NCBI GenBank assembly: GCA_015709215.1
Contig: JACCQN010000002.1
Coordinates: 62,001-126,000, forward strand
Source of the DNA: Bacteroidales bacterium
Lineage (GTDB): Bacteria > Bacteroidota > Bacteroidia > Bacteroidales > F082
DNA length: 64,000 nt
Direction: 5' to 3'
The notes under the pieces are model-generated. The model was not told where the DNA came from and ran no database searches. It worked only from the letters and a program-made list of their open reading frames with translations. Below, piece by piece: positions 8,838-18,403 of the stretch. The position numbers and the translations under genes are program-made. Each line of letters begins with the position of its first letter. Position 1 is the first letter of the stretch.

Positions 8838-9290
8838 ATGAATGTACTTTTCGTTTGTTTAGGAAACATCTGCCGCTCTCCGATGGCAGAAGGAATTTTG
8901 AAAAAAATTTATAAGGAAAAAAAATTAGAAGGAAAGGTTGATTCTGCAGGATTCGAGTCTTTCCATATTAACGAACCTCCAGAACCCAGAGCGGTCAAGG
9001 TAGCTGCAAATCATAGTATTGATATCTCAAAAAAGCAAGCCAGACTTTTTAGAAAAGTTGACTTTGATCAATTTGATCATATTTATGTGATGGATACTCA
9101 AAACATGAATGATGTGAAGGATTTAGCCAGAAATGAGACTGACTTGCAAAAGGTTGATTATCTGATGAATGTTTTGGAACCCGGTTCCAATAAAGTAATT
9201 CCTGATCCTTATTTGAGTGGCATTGAAGATTGTGAAAAAGTGTTTGAGTTGATGGAAAAAGCTTGTCACAAAATTGCTGAAAAGGCCTGA
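8838..9290 (+). CDS. Low-molecular-weight protein-tyrosine phosphatase
   Basis: A 150-residue cytoplasmic phosphatase. The active-site P-loop CX5R(S) is CLGNICRS at residues 7-14, right after the N-terminal strand MNVLFVC. The general-acid Asp is in DPYLSG near residue 122, and DSAGFESFH carries another conserved family segment. Low-Mr PTPs act on phosphotyrosine proteins, often those controlling polysaccharide export, although a tyrosine kinase is not visible here. It is followed 4 bp later by a dehydratase gene, suggesting co-transcription. Confidence 0.94.
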   Translation: MNVLFVCLGNICRSPMAEGILKKIYKEKKLEGKVDSAGFESFHINEPPEPRAVKVAANHSIDISKKQARLFRKVDFDQFDHIYVMDTQNMNDVKDLARNETDLQKVDYLMNVLEPGSNKVIPDPYLSGIEDCEKVFELMEKACHKIAEKA

Positions 9291-9294
9291 TAAC

Positions 9295-10257
9295 ATGCTG
9301 CATACTTCAGAAGGTTTGCCTGACAAACAGTCCCTTCAAACAGCAGCTGTCAGGATTGCAGCTTATATACATCATACCCCGGCACTCACTTCAGCCTTTC
9401 TGAATCAGAGCGTTAACGGAAAGCTTTTTTTTAAATGCGAAAATTTTCAAAAAGCCGGAGCCTTTAAATCCCGGGGTGCATTCAATACCCTCTTATCGTT
9501 ACCGGAGGATGAGCTTATAGCTGGCGTTGCAACACATTCCAGCGGTAATCATGCTCAAGCCCTTGCCCGGGCTGCATTAATTCTTAAAACCAGGGCTTAT
9601 ATTGTCATGCCCCGCACGGCACCTAAAGTTAAGGTTGATGCAGTGAAGGATTATGGTGGAATTATTACGTTCTGTGAGCCAACGCTTGAGGCTCGCGAAA
9701 CAGCTTTGCAAAAAGTGGTGGCTAAAACCGGAGCTACTGTTATTCATCCCTACAACGACTACCGCATCATTGCCGGACAGGCCAGCTGCGCAATGGAGTT
9801 ATTGCAGCAGGTAAATCACCTTGATTATATTTTTTGTCCGGTGGGTGGTGGCGGTTTATTGAGTGGCACCGCCTTATCTGCACACTATTGGTCACCTGAA
9901 ACAAAAGTGATTGGCTGTGAACCTGAGGGAGCTAATGATGCCTGTCTGTCTTTTGTTACCAAACAATTTGTGCCGAGTATCAATCCAAATACGATTGCTG
10001 ATGGGCTGTTAACCTCGCTCGGAAGTTTGACTTATCCCATCATTTTGAAGCATGTAAATGATATATTGACGGTTGGTGAAGAAGAAATTATCAGCGCGAT
10101 GCGTTTGGTTTGGGAACGGATGAAAATCGTGATCGAGCCGAGTGCTGCTGTTCCGTTGGCGGTTGCTTTATCCGGAAAAATTGATCTAAAAGGAAAACAG
10201 GCCGGTATTATTTTTTCCGGAGGAAATGTTGATTTAAATGCCTTGCCCTGGTTATGA
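9295..10257 (+). CDS. PLP-dependent threonine/serine dehydratase
   Basis: 320 residues from the ATG at 9295; an in-frame TTG at 9274 would overlap the phosphatase gene and adds only seven unconserved residues. This is a fold-type II PLP enzyme: the Schiff-base lysine sits in FQKAGAFKSRGA, the phosphate-binding loop is GGGGLLSG, and SGGNVD is the C-terminal cofactor contact. No ACT regulatory domain follows, so it resembles catabolic threonine dehydratase (TdcB) or serine racemase/dehydratase rather than biosynthetic IlvA. It deaminates L-threonine to 2-oxobutanoate and/or L-serine to pyruvate. The stop overlaps the next gene (ATGA). Confidence 0.88.
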   Translation: MLHTSEGLPDKQSLQTAAVRIAAYIHHTPALTSAFLNQSVNGKLFFKCENFQKAGAFKSRGAFNTLLSLPEDELIAGVATHSSGNHAQALARAALILKTRAYIVMPRTAPKVKVDAVKDYGGIITFCEPTLEARETALQKVVAKTGATVIHPYNDYRIIAGQASCAMELLQQVNHLDYIFCPVGGGGLLSGTALSAHYWSPETKVIGCEPEGANDACLSFVTKQFVPSINPNTIADGLLTSLGSLTYPIILKHVNDILTVGEEEIISAMRLVWERMKIVIEPSAAVPLAVALSGKIDLKGKQAGIIFSGGNVDLNALPWL

Positions 10258-11009
10258 ATAATGCCGGAACCTTATACTTAATACCAACGCCAATTGGCGA
10301 TATAGCAGCAGAACAGACTATACCTTTACAAACCCTTGAGATTGTGCGAAAGCTCGATTACTTTATCGTTGAAAATATACGCACGGCAAGGCGTTTTATC
10401 AGTAAAGCGGGTGTTTTAAAAACGATAGATGAGTTGGAATTTGTGGTTCACGATAAACATTATGATCCACACGATATTGGTTTGATGCTGAAGCCTTTAC
10501 TCAAAGGAAAGGATGGTGGTCTTTTATCGGAGGCAGGTACTCCCTGTGTAGCTGATCCCGGCGGAGTGGTGGTTGCGCAGGCACACGAATGGGGAATTAA
10601 GGTTGTGCCACTGAGTGGACCAAATGCTATTATTTTGGCTTTGATGGCATCAGGCTTTAATGGGCAGGCGTTTCGGTTTTATGGGTATTTGCCGATTCAG
10701 GAAAATGATTGCGTACAGAGTATAAAATCGTTGGAACAGCAAGCCTTTTCGACCGGAGAAACACAAATTTTTATTGAAACGCCTTTTCGGAATAATACCT
10801 TGATTGAGCGAATCATCAAGCATGGTCATCCTGATACTTTTTTATGTGTAGCGGCAGGTATCAGCACTCCGGACGAAAAAATCATTTCGATGCCTATTGG
10901 CCAGTGGCGTACAATGGCATTCGATTTTCATAAAATACCTGCGGTAATGCTGATTTGGAGTGCAAATAAAAACGTGTTTCAGAATAAGCGAAAAAAATAT
11001 AAGCGCTAA
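10254..11009 (+). CDS. SAM-dependent methyltransferase, RsmI-like (tetrapyrrole methylase fold)
   Basis: 251 residues beginning GTLYLIPTPIGD, the N-terminus of the RsmI branch of the tetrapyrrole methylase superfamily. LLSEAGTPCVADPGGVVVAQAHE and VVPLSGPNAIILALMASGF are the two conserved SAM/substrate loops; FIETPFRNN follows at about residue 178. RsmI methylates the 2'-O of C1402 in 16S rRNA. The Bacteroidota proteins of this length are divergent paralogs, so the RNA target is inferred. Translationally coupled to the dehydratase upstream. Confidence 0.8.
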   Translation: MNNAGTLYLIPTPIGDIAAEQTIPLQTLEIVRKLDYFIVENIRTARRFISKAGVLKTIDELEFVVHDKHYDPHDIGLMLKPLLKGKDGGLLSEAGTPCVADPGGVVVAQAHEWGIKVVPLSGPNAIILALMASGFNGQAFRFYGYLPIQENDCVQSIKSLEQQAFSTGETQIFIETPFRNNTLIERIIKHGHPDTFLCVAAGISTPDEKIISMPIGQWRTMAFDFHKIPAVMLIWSANKNVFQNKRKKYKR

Positions 11010-11026
11010 TTCCAAAACACGTTAGC

Positions 11027-11047
11027 TTAAAGCCATTGAGGCTTTAA
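11027..11047. terminator. Hairpin between convergent rsmI-like and slyD-like genes
   Basis: TTAAAGCC-ATTGA-GGCTTTAA is a perfect 8-bp stem with a 5-base loop in the 47-bp gap between convergent genes. It lacks a strong T-run on either strand, so it may work weakly or bidirectionally. Confidence 0.5.
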
Positions 11048-11056
11048 AATCAAATC

Positions 11057-11566
11057 TTAATGATGATGCTCATGATGCGGGCCATGAACATGACCATGAT
11101 TTTGTTCTTCTTCAGTAGCTTCACGAACATCGAGAATATCGCCTGAAAAATGAAGATCCATTCCGGCAAGCGGATGGTTAAAGTCCATTTTTACAGCATC
11201 ATCGGTAATTTCCATAACAATACCATCAAGTGGATTGCCATTCTGATCCTGCATCGTTATCTGATTGCCAATTTTTAATAAATCTTCATCAATTTTGCCA
11301 TCAATCTCAAAGATTTTTTTGTCCAGGTCGATAATTGCTTCCTCACTGGGTTGTCCGTAACCTTCTTCAGCTGATAAGCTAAAGCTGAATTTGTCGCCAA
11401 CAGCAAGGCCGCTGAGACTTTCTTCAAACTTAGGCAGCAGACCACCTACCCCGAAAAGGTAAACGAAAGGTCTGTCTTTTTCTACTTTTTGAATGAGTTC
11501 TCCTTCTGCATCATTCTGACGCAGCTCGTAGGTGAGCGAAACTACTTTTTGATTTCCTACTTTCAT
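11057..11566 (-). CDS. SlyD-like FKBP-type peptidyl-prolyl isomerase
   Basis: 169 residues. The FKBP half-barrel (VVSLTYELRQ, then FVYLFGVGGLLPKFEESLSGL near 50-70) is interrupted by an IF chaperone domain (about 75-125), the SlyD arrangement. The last ~20 residues are histidine-rich (HGHVHGPHHEHHH), a metal-binding tail as in SlyD, where it binds Ni2+ and links folding with metallocentre assembly. Likely cytoplasmic since no signal peptide is present. Monocistronic. Confidence 0.9.
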   Translation of the reverse strand: MKVGNQKVVSLTYELRQNDAEGELIQKVEKDRPFVYLFGVGGLLPKFEESLSGLAVGDKFSFSLSAEEGYGQPSEEAIIDLDKKIFEIDGKIDEDLLKIGNQITMQDQNGNPLDGIVMEITDDAVKMDFNHPLAGMDLHFSGDILDVREATEEEQNHGHVHGPHHEHHH

Positions 11567-11818
11567 TAAACGAGTATTTGTATAGTTTTAAAATAGATTT
11601 TCAGTCGAAAATAATATAATCTACTTGAAAATCAATAATTTTTCGGTGCAAAGGTAAGGTAATTATTTAAACCGTAGTTTTGATTTTGAATGGGACTAAT
11701 GGGTATTTTGACAGCATCTTAGCCAGAGAAGTTGACTGAAAGCTGTTTTATCTGGTGAGGATGTAATAAATATCTGCTACATTCGTCTTTATATATCGCA
11801 CCTAAGAAAATCAAATGT

Positions 11819-12721
11819 ATGACGTCTGAAACTGTGCTGAGCATTCATGGCTTGGTAAAGCAATTTGGCAGGGTCAAAGCTGTTGATTCATTGCAGCTGG
11901 AGATCGCTTCGGGTCAGATTTTTGGGATTTTAGGTCCCAATGGCTCCGGAAAAACAACAACTTTGGGAATGGTTCTCGGGTTAATCCGTCCTGATCGAGG
12001 CTCGTTTGAATGGTTTGGCAAACCTTTATCGCCTGATGTGCTTAAGCAAATAGGATCGATACTTGAAACGCCGCTGTTTTATCCTTATCTCAGTGCCACA
12101 GATAATTTGAAAATTATTGCAGATATAAAACAAACGAAATATAACGAATTACCAGAGTTGTTAAAAATGGTCGGACTTTTTGAAAGACGAAAAGATGCTT
12201 TTAAAACCTACTCGCTTGGTATGAAACAGCGTCTGGCAATCGCGGCTGCCATGCTTGGAGATCCGGAGGTACTGATTTTGGATGAGCCAACAAATGGGCT
12301 TGATCCACAAGGAATTGCTGAAATACGTGAATTGATACTTCAAATAGGCAGGCGAGGCAAAACCATCATCATGGCAAGCCATTTGCTGGATGAGGTACAA
12401 AAAATTTGTACAGATGTCGCCGTATTGCAAAAGGGCGTTTGTCTCTATTCCGGCAGCGTAAGCGCTATCATGAGCGACGGGGTTTCATTGGAGATTTCTG
12501 CCGAGGATACAAAACAACTGCTCAGTGTGATTGAGGCTTGCGAATGGATCGCATTATTGGGTCAAAAAGGAGATGTGATAAAAGTTAATCTTGACAAAAA
12601 TAATTCACCTGCCGACTTAAATATTTATTTGGTACAGCAGGGTGTCCGTATTAATCATCTGAGCGCAAGTAAAAAATCGCTTGAAACCCATTTTCTTGAA
12701 ATTCTAAAGCAACAGGCATGA
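11819..12721 (+). CDS. ABC transporter ATP-binding protein (ABC-2 type)
   Basis: 300 residues with all nucleotide-binding motifs: Walker A GPNGSGKTT near 40, the signature YSLGMKQRL near 135, Walker B VLILDEPTNGLD near 155, and the switch histidine in ASHLLDEV. The C-terminal ~80 residues are the usual extension of DrrA/CcmA-type export subunits. The stop overlaps the permease start (ATGA at 12718-12721), so it pairs with the next gene in a half-size exporter. Substrate unknown. Confidence 0.93.
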   Translation: MTSETVLSIHGLVKQFGRVKAVDSLQLEIASGQIFGILGPNGSGKTTTLGMVLGLIRPDRGSFEWFGKPLSPDVLKQIGSILETPLFYPYLSATDNLKIIADIKQTKYNELPELLKMVGLFERRKDAFKTYSLGMKQRLAIAAAMLGDPEVLILDEPTNGLDPQGIAEIRELILQIGRRGKTIIMASHLLDEVQKICTDVAVLQKGVCLYSGSVSAIMSDGVSLEISAEDTKQLLSVIEACEWIALLGQKGDVIKVNLDKNNSPADLNIYLVQQGVRINHLSASKKSLETHFLEILKQQA

Positions 12722-13521
12722 AAAGGTTATCAAAGATTGCATTCAGAAAGCTTTACAAAAGCCGTGTGTTTTGGATTATGCTGTTGTTGTATGCAGTAAG
12801 TATGAGCGGTATGTTGTTTGGTGTGGAGGCTTTTATAAACAAAATAGCGAGCAATACCGGCAAAAATTCTCCTATTCCGATCCCTGATTTTTCGCTTTAT
12901 GAATTTCCTTACATCTGGCATAATCTCAGTTATCTGGCGGGTTTTTTAAAATTGTTTCCGGCATTGATATTAATGGTTTTTGTAGCTGCTGATTATTCTT
13001 ATCGAACAAATCGAATGCAGATGATGATGGGCTTGAGCAGGACGGAATATTTTTTCACCCAGGTTTTATTAGTGTTGGCGCTTGCCATTATTTCTGCTTT
13101 ATTGCTCGTATTTTGGGCTATGGCGAAAGGATTGGTGCATTCAACCGATCTGAATGTGGGCAGTATTTTCGGTAAAAGTTATTTCGTAGCAGCCTATTTT
13201 TTGGAGCTTATAGCTTTTTTGAGCTTTGCTTTACTTCTTGTTACTACTCTTCGCAAAAGCGGTTTGAGTATTATAGCTTTTTCAATTTCATTTATTGCCA
13301 TTGAGCCAATTATTCGTGTTTATGTGCCAGATGTAGTTGCGCAAAATATGCCTTTTAAGCGTATCGGAAGCATGATAGATGTGCCAAACACGAGCCTGAT
13401 GCAACTTTTTGGGTTTAATTTTAAAACGTATATTGATTTGTCGGATTTAGCTATTACGCTGCTATATACGATTTTATTTTTGGTTTTAACCTATTGGATT
13501 ATTAAGCGTCGCGACCTCTGA
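12718..13521 (+). CDS. ABC-2 type transporter permease
   Basis: 267 residues with about six transmembrane segments (for example residues 15-35, 75-100, 115-140, 155-180, 190-205, 240-262), starting with a short basic cytoplasmic N-terminus. The arrangement matches ABC-2 permeases of the drug/antibiotic-exporter class. Translationally coupled to the ATPase upstream. Substrate cannot be deduced. Confidence 0.85.
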   Translation: MKRLSKIAFRKLYKSRVFWIMLLLYAVSMSGMLFGVEAFINKIASNTGKNSPIPIPDFSLYEFPYIWHNLSYLAGFLKLFPALILMVFVAADYSYRTNRMQMMMGLSRTEYFFTQVLLVLALAIISALLLVFWAMAKGLVHSTDLNVGSIFGKSYFVAAYFLELIAFLSFALLLVTTLRKSGLSIIAFSISFIAIEPIIRVYVPDVVAQNMPFKRIGSMIDVPNTSLMQLFGFNFKTYIDLSDLAITLLYTILFLVLTYWIIKRRDL

Positions 13522-13565
13522 AAAGGAAGTTGTTTTTACAGAATCATTCGGGTCTTATATAGGAC

Positions 13566-13598
13566 TTTGCTTGGTTGAAAGAAATTCATTTATATTTG
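13566..13598 (+). promoter_or_regulatory. Promoter of the sugar transferase gene
   Basis: TTTG (13566-13569) and TATATTTG (13591-13598) are 21 bases apart, a full Bacteroidota promoter match. The leader to the ATG at 13672 would be roughly 65 nt. Confidence 0.55.
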
Positions 13599-13671
13599 CG
13601 ATCAATTCAGCCATTTTTATCCTGACTTAGAATTAAGCTGTGTTAATCTGTCAGGTATAAGTGAGAACCTA

Positions 13672-14466
13672 ATGAGTAAAATTATATTTCCCGAGAGGGA
13701 ATCATTTAAGCAATATCGAATCGGTTTCGGGAAGAGGCTGTTTGATATTATATTTTCGTCGTTGGCGCTTTTAATTGCATCGCCGATTATTATTTTGATT
13801 GCGATTCTTATTAAGCTTGAATCAAAAGGGCCAATACTGTATGTTTCTGAGCGCGTGGGCACCGGATATGATATTTTTAAGTTTTATAAGTTTCGTTCGA
13901 TGCGTTTAAATGCAGAGAAAGAACGAACGCAACTCTCTGAGCTTAACCTCTATTTGATCAACAAAAAGCATCAACAGGATAGTGATGAAGAAAGCTGTCC
14001 TGAATGTGAAAGACTTGGTAAACCTTGCTCACCACTATTGTATATTGATGGAACTGAGATTTGTGAAAACTGGTATCTCGAGCTCAAAAGGCGCAAAAAC
14101 AGAAATACTGCTTTTTTTAAAGTGAAAGATGATCCACGTGTCACCGTTATCGGAAAAATTATTCGCCGTTTTAATCTGGATGAACTTCCACAATTTATTA
14201 ATGTGATTAAGGGTGACATGTCGATTGTTGGTAATCGCCCGCTTCCACTTTATGAGGCCGAAAAACTGACTACTGATCAATGGTCTTACCGTTTTTTAGC
14301 TCCTGCCGGTATCACAGGAATGTGGCAAATTGATCCGGATCGTTTCAAATCTGAAGAAAATAGAATCAACCTCGACAACCAGTATGCCATGATTGCTTCG
14401 CCACTCAAAGACCTTGAAATCATTGTGAAATCGTTTCCAACTTTTTTTAGGAAAAACAACTATTAG
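13672..14466 (+). CDS. Bacterial sugar transferase (polyprenyl-phosphate glycosyl-1-phosphate transferase) with Cys-rich insert
   Basis: 264 residues. An N-terminal re-entrant/TM helix (LFDIIFSSLALLIASPIIIL) is followed by the monotopic phosphoglycosyl transferase core: ERVG, FKFYKFRSM, the Asp-Glu site LDELPQF, and SIVGNRPLP, ending with PAGITGMWQI. It would transfer a sugar phosphate to undecaprenyl phosphate to start an O-antigen or exopolysaccharide unit. Between FRSM and FKVKDDPRV is an extra ~45-residue segment with CPECERLGKPC and a later EICENW, a possible metal site. No glycan-assembly genes lie next to it, so its pathway is unknown. Confidence 0.9.
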   Translation: MSKIIFPERESFKQYRIGFGKRLFDIIFSSLALLIASPIIILIAILIKLESKGPILYVSERVGTGYDIFKFYKFRSMRLNAEKERTQLSELNLYLINKKHQQDSDEESCPECERLGKPCSPLLYIDGTEICENWYLELKRRKNRNTAFFKVKDDPRVTVIGKIIRRFNLDELPQFINVIKGDMSIVGNRPLPLYEAEKLTTDQWSYRFLAPAGITGMWQIDPDRFKSEENRINLDNQYAMIASPLKDLEIIVKSFPTFFRKNNY

Positions 14467-15417
14467 TCCTGAATTTTGGTTTAGGTAAGCTTGCGAAGAC
14501 AACTTTTTAGATCAGGATGCTGGTAATAAAACTGAACATAAAGCGGATGTGGGTATAAGTTTACGACCTCTTTGGCTGCTTGGCTGTTGTAGAGCTTTGG
14601 CCAGCGACAAATCCGGTTTGGCTTTTTATATCTTCATTTACTCGCAATTCAAAATTCCGGTATAGTTAGGAGTTGCTGAAAAAGTCTGTCGTGCCCCATG
14701 TTTCGGCTCGGCGCTCAGCACGGGTATTCAAGGCGCTAAGACAAAAATGTATTGACATACTTAACGTTATAGACATCCGGCAAGCGAAGAAGATGACGTG
14801 CAACAGACTAACCTATTCATGTTTCAAAATACATATTAATTTGAATTAAGTTTTGTTGAAATTACTGAATTCAAATGCTTTAATGTGCTGCAAGGCTTTG
14901 TGATGATTTCGATCAAAAACCAGCATTGAGTTTTGTGCTTCTTCATTCAATTTCTATTATATCAATGAGTTATTGGTTTTTTATCAGACCCCTGTTTAAC
15001 CCGTTTTTTATTACAAAAACGCATTTCCAGACGAAAAACCCTGATGATTTCTAAAGGAAGTTTCAGCATTTGAAGTAGCGAGGCAAATATCGAAAAAAAA
15101 CTATTCCAAGCGGCAATGAACTCAACGGTTGATCTCTTAATTTCTCATCCAGCAAGCCCGGTAAACCAATAGAAACGAGGAAAATAGAAACGATATAAAC
15201 GATGTGTTGGATGCTTCATTCACAATCAGGATTAGCGCAATGAATGAGCTGCCGCCGCCGATACGCGCTGTAACGATAAATATTTTTAACCATTGCTGGT
15301 AATGAATCAAACAGGCGAGACCGGTTTAGAAAATAAAGCAGACTTCTTATGAAAAAAATCAATGAATAGTGCCATAAACAGGTGAGCTGGATTCGTAGTA
15401 TTGAACACATTAATGCT
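14467..15417. other. 951-bp region with no intact gene; decayed minus-strand coding remnants
   Basis: No open frame here looks like a whole gene. The minus strand keeps short coding-like pieces broken by stops and frame changes: EEAQNSMLVFDRNHHKALQHI (about 14850-14953), MLKLPLEIIRVFRLEMRF (from 15072 leftward) and SIFLVSIGLPGLLDEKLRDQ (around 15130-15200). I do not recognise the parent family. GGAGTTGCTGAAAAAGTC near 14671 resembles insertion-sequence ends seen in Bacteroidota, with a loosely similar inverted copy near 14985. Best read as a relic of one or more lost genes, perhaps IS-related. Confidence 0.45.
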
Positions 15418-17508
15418 TTAATAAGCACCGAAATATTTGCGCAAAAACCATTCGACTGCAAGCAAAAAGATTATAGCATTGAACAATAATTCCAGATCAA
15501 TGAGGGCATCAAATAAATTTTCAAACCGGGAAACACTTACCATAGTTTCATCGGCCGAGATATCGGTAATTAGTTCGTTTAGGTTTGCACTGGAATAAAA
15601 ATTTCCACCAGTTTGGTTGGCAAGTTGCTGCATTAATTTCCAATCAGCCACGAGGACACTGCTTTCGATACTGGTGCCTTCGACAATAAACCGTCCGCTG
15701 GCTTCGAGAATTTCCTGGCCCAATTCGCCGGAAATCATGTAGGAATAAACTCCTTCGTTCAAATGGCCGGCATTCAAAGTGTAAAAGGGAGGATTTTGAA
15801 CCAAATCAAATTGGTACGAACGCTCCTCCTGTTCATGAAACAATCGAGCCTTAAGAGGAACATCCGTGACAAGCTCGCCACTTTTATTGCGGAGCTCGGC
15901 TTTAATAATTACAGGGCTTCCACTGGAATATTCGTTTTCAGCAAATACTTTTAAAAGACTGTTATCATTTTGAAGACTAACATAGCGGATGATTTGCTGT
16001 ATTAGCGCATCAAAATTAAGGTGTGAGCCATTGTTTTTGAAATCGTGTAACCGCCATCTCCAGATTCCCGTACCTAAAATAAGCCCAGATTTACGATCCT
16101 GATCTCTTGTGAAAAGCAACATCGGACGATCAGTTTCTATGCCTCTAATCTTTTGATAGAGAAGTGTTTCTGTTAGCGAAGCCAGCTCAATATCAGCAAA
16201 CAGAAGATTTAGCGGAGGCCATTGGCTCACGTGAGCTGTTGTTTGCGGATCAGTAGTAAAGGCTGAAAAATTTGGATTGAACCAGGCATTAGCCTGAATT
16301 ATTTCGTCAGAGGTGGCGTAAATTTTGCTGAATTGCTGTAATTCGTTATAAAACCTTAAGCTGGTTTGCTGGCCAATAATCCAGAGCACAGGTAATTGTT
16401 TCCGGTTTTGCAATAAGCTTTGCAGGGGACGAAAAGAGGCTTCGCCATCAGGCATTTGATGAAGGATAAGCAAGTCATATTTTGGGATATCGCCGTTCAG
16501 GTTTGAAGTATTGTATTTAAAATCAATTTGATACTGATCTCCTAATGCCGCCTGAATGGCTCCCAAATCGGGATGAGGTGCTTTAGCAATGACAAGAATG
16601 CTTTGCTTTTGTTCGATCACCTCCACAAAAAACTGTTTTTCGTTATTTGTTGTGTATATTTCACCATCGAGCGGGGCAATTCGAATTTCCATATTTTTGA
16701 ACCCAGGTTCATCTGCTTCAACCTGAAAACTTAAAGTGCCGGAAAAACGATTCGACCCTGCTTTCAGTTTTTGTTGTCCAATTTTTTTTCCGTCCATCCA
16801 AAGTGAAACGTCAATATCCTGCCGGAGCGCATTTTGTGCTCGCACGGTCACTTCTACAGGGAAAAGTGATTTTTTAAGCACTTGTTTGTTGAAACGTAAA
16901 TCATAAACTGCCAGATCAGGATGAATTAGCGTATCGCCCAAACCTACTGTATGCATTTTGAAAGGAAAATTTGAAGCTGCCAGTTCAGGCTGGTATCCAG
17001 CGTTATAGATGCCATCGGAGAAAAGCACCACAGCGCCAAGGTTTCGCCTGAAATAACGTTTTTTTAGGTGATTAAAAACTGCTGCGAGATCAGTTTGGTT
17101 TTCTGTGTAATCTGGGAATGATCCTACATGGATTTCTTTTCCAAACAAAAGCGTATCAATTTCAAAATCAGCACTAATTTCCTTGTAAACGGAATCGAGT
17201 TTTTGGCGGTATTCTCCCAGATAAAAGGCAGAATCGTATGTGGATTTCAGGGAGATGGAGTTGTCGTGAGCGAACACAATAACTGGGGGCTCAACTTGTT
17301 TGATGCGCTGCAGCAGATATGGTTTTAACAAAAGCAAGCCCAGCACTAAAACCACGAGAAAGCGAAGGGCAAACAGCAGCCGTTTTACCCAAATAGGGTA
17401 GGGGAGTACTTTATTTTTCCAATAAAGCAAGGCAGCTATTCCGGCTGCTGCAATTATTACAGGAATAATCAGCCAGCCGGGGTATTCCAAAAAGATGGGA
17501 AAATTCAT
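15418..17508 (-). CDS. Large vWA-like membrane protein
   Basis: 696 residues. Two N-terminal transmembrane helices (about 10-28 and 42-62) precede a von Willebrand A-like domain, whose MIDAS motif DxSxS appears as DNSIS near residue 83 and whose later strand is AVVLFSDGIYNAG. A long extracytoplasmic region with Ig-like segments follows, then a glutamine-amidotransferase-like stretch (YDLLILHQMP) and a final TM helix (LLFNAIIFLLAVEWFL). Bacteroidota carry many such proteins near BatA/aerotolerance genes; function is not established. Transcribed toward the decayed region; 61 bp separate it from fabG. Confidence 0.78.
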   Translation of the reverse strand: MNFPIFLEYPGWLIIPVIIAAAGIAALLYWKNKVLPYPIWVKRLLFALRFLVVLVLGLLLLKPYLLQRIKQVEPPVIVFAHDNSISLKSTYDSAFYLGEYRQKLDSVYKEISADFEIDTLLFGKEIHVGSFPDYTENQTDLAAVFNHLKKRYFRRNLGAVVLFSDGIYNAGYQPELAASNFPFKMHTVGLGDTLIHPDLAVYDLRFNKQVLKKSLFPVEVTVRAQNALRQDIDVSLWMDGKKIGQQKLKAGSNRFSGTLSFQVEADEPGFKNMEIRIAPLDGEIYTTNNEKQFFVEVIEQKQSILVIAKAPHPDLGAIQAALGDQYQIDFKYNTSNLNGDIPKYDLLILHQMPDGEASFRPLQSLLQNRKQLPVLWIIGQQTSLRFYNELQQFSKIYATSDEIIQANAWFNPNFSAFTTDPQTTAHVSQWPPLNLLFADIELASLTETLLYQKIRGIETDRPMLLFTRDQDRKSGLILGTGIWRWRLHDFKNNGSHLNFDALIQQIIRYVSLQNDNSLLKVFAENEYSSGSPVIIKAELRNKSGELVTDVPLKARLFHEQEERSYQFDLVQNPPFYTLNAGHLNEGVYSYMISGELGQEILEASGRFIVEGTSIESSVLVADWKLMQQLANQTGGNFYSSANLNELITDISADETMVSVSRFENLFDALIDLELLFNAIIFLLAVEWFLRKYFGAY

Positions 17509-17569
17509 AAGCTCCGGCTAAGTTTGTTCTGTTAAAATTAACAGTGCTGTCAATAGTAATTAGCAATGA

Positions 17570-18316
17570 TTACATGCTCATTCCACCGCAAACACTAATC
17601 ACCTGGCCTGTGACATAAGCTGACAAATCTGAAGCTAAAAATACAGCCACATCAGCTACATCTTCCGGTTTTCCACTACGGCGCAAAGGAATTGTTGAAA
17701 TCCATTGAGTGCGTACATCATCCGGAAGTTTGTGTGTCATTTCCGTTTCAATAAAGCCCGGAGCTATGGCATTGCAACGTACGTTACGGCTACCCAGCTC
17801 GGCTGCTATTGATTTGGTAAAGCCAATCATTCCGGCTTTGGATGCAGAATAATTCGACTGGCCCGCATTCCCTCTAACACCAACTACGGAACTCATATTT
17901 ATGATAGATCCGCTGCGCTGTTTGAGCATGGTTCGTTGAACAGCTTTTGTAAGGTTGAAAACAGATTTTAGGTTTACCGTCAATACAATGTCCCAGTCTT
18001 GCTCCGTCATGCGCATCAGCAGGCTGTCCCTGGTAACACCGGCATTATTGATCAGGATATCAATTCTGCCAAAATCAGCTACTACAACTTCGGCAAGTTT
18101 TTCGCTGTCTTCAAATGATGCAGCATTCGAGCTGTAACCTTTGGCTTTAATTCCTAAATCGAGTAATTCTTTTTCTGTTTGCTCCATGAGCTCATCTTTT
18201 TTGAGATCAGAAAATGCTACAGCAGCTCCTTCGGCTGCAAACCGCATGGCCAGGGCTTTTCCTATGCCACGGGATCCCCCGGTTATCAGGGCAACCTTAC
18301 CTTCAAGTAACTTCAT
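17570..18316 (-). CDS. fabG: 3-oxoacyl-[acyl-carrier-protein] reductase
   Basis: 248 residues from MKLLEGKVALITGGSRG; an upstream in-frame ATG at 18388 would add 24 residues unlike the family. A short-chain dehydrogenase with the NADP motif GGSRGIG, NNAGVTRDSLLMRM, catalytic Ser in NMSSVVG and YSASK, and the FabG-type end CGGMSM. It reduces 3-oxoacyl-ACP in fatty acid elongation. No other fab genes are adjacent, so a role in another SDR reaction cannot be fully ruled out. Confidence 0.93.
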   Translation of the reverse strand: MKLLEGKVALITGGSRGIGKALAMRFAAEGAAVAFSDLKKDELMEQTEKELLDLGIKAKGYSSNAASFEDSEKLAEVVVADFGRIDILINNAGVTRDSLLMRMTEQDWDIVLTVNLKSVFNLTKAVQRTMLKQRSGSIINMSSVVGVRGNAGQSNYSASKAGMIGFTKSIAAELGSRNVRCNAIAPGFIETEMTHKLPDDVRTQWISTIPLRRSGKPEDVADVAVFLASDLSAYVTGQVISVCGGMSM

Positions 18317-18403
18317 ATACTTTTGTTTTTGTGGTGGCGAAGATACAAAAGAAACTTTTAAGTGATTCATGCGATTTGTTAGCTGCAATGGCTTGCAAAT
18401 AGC

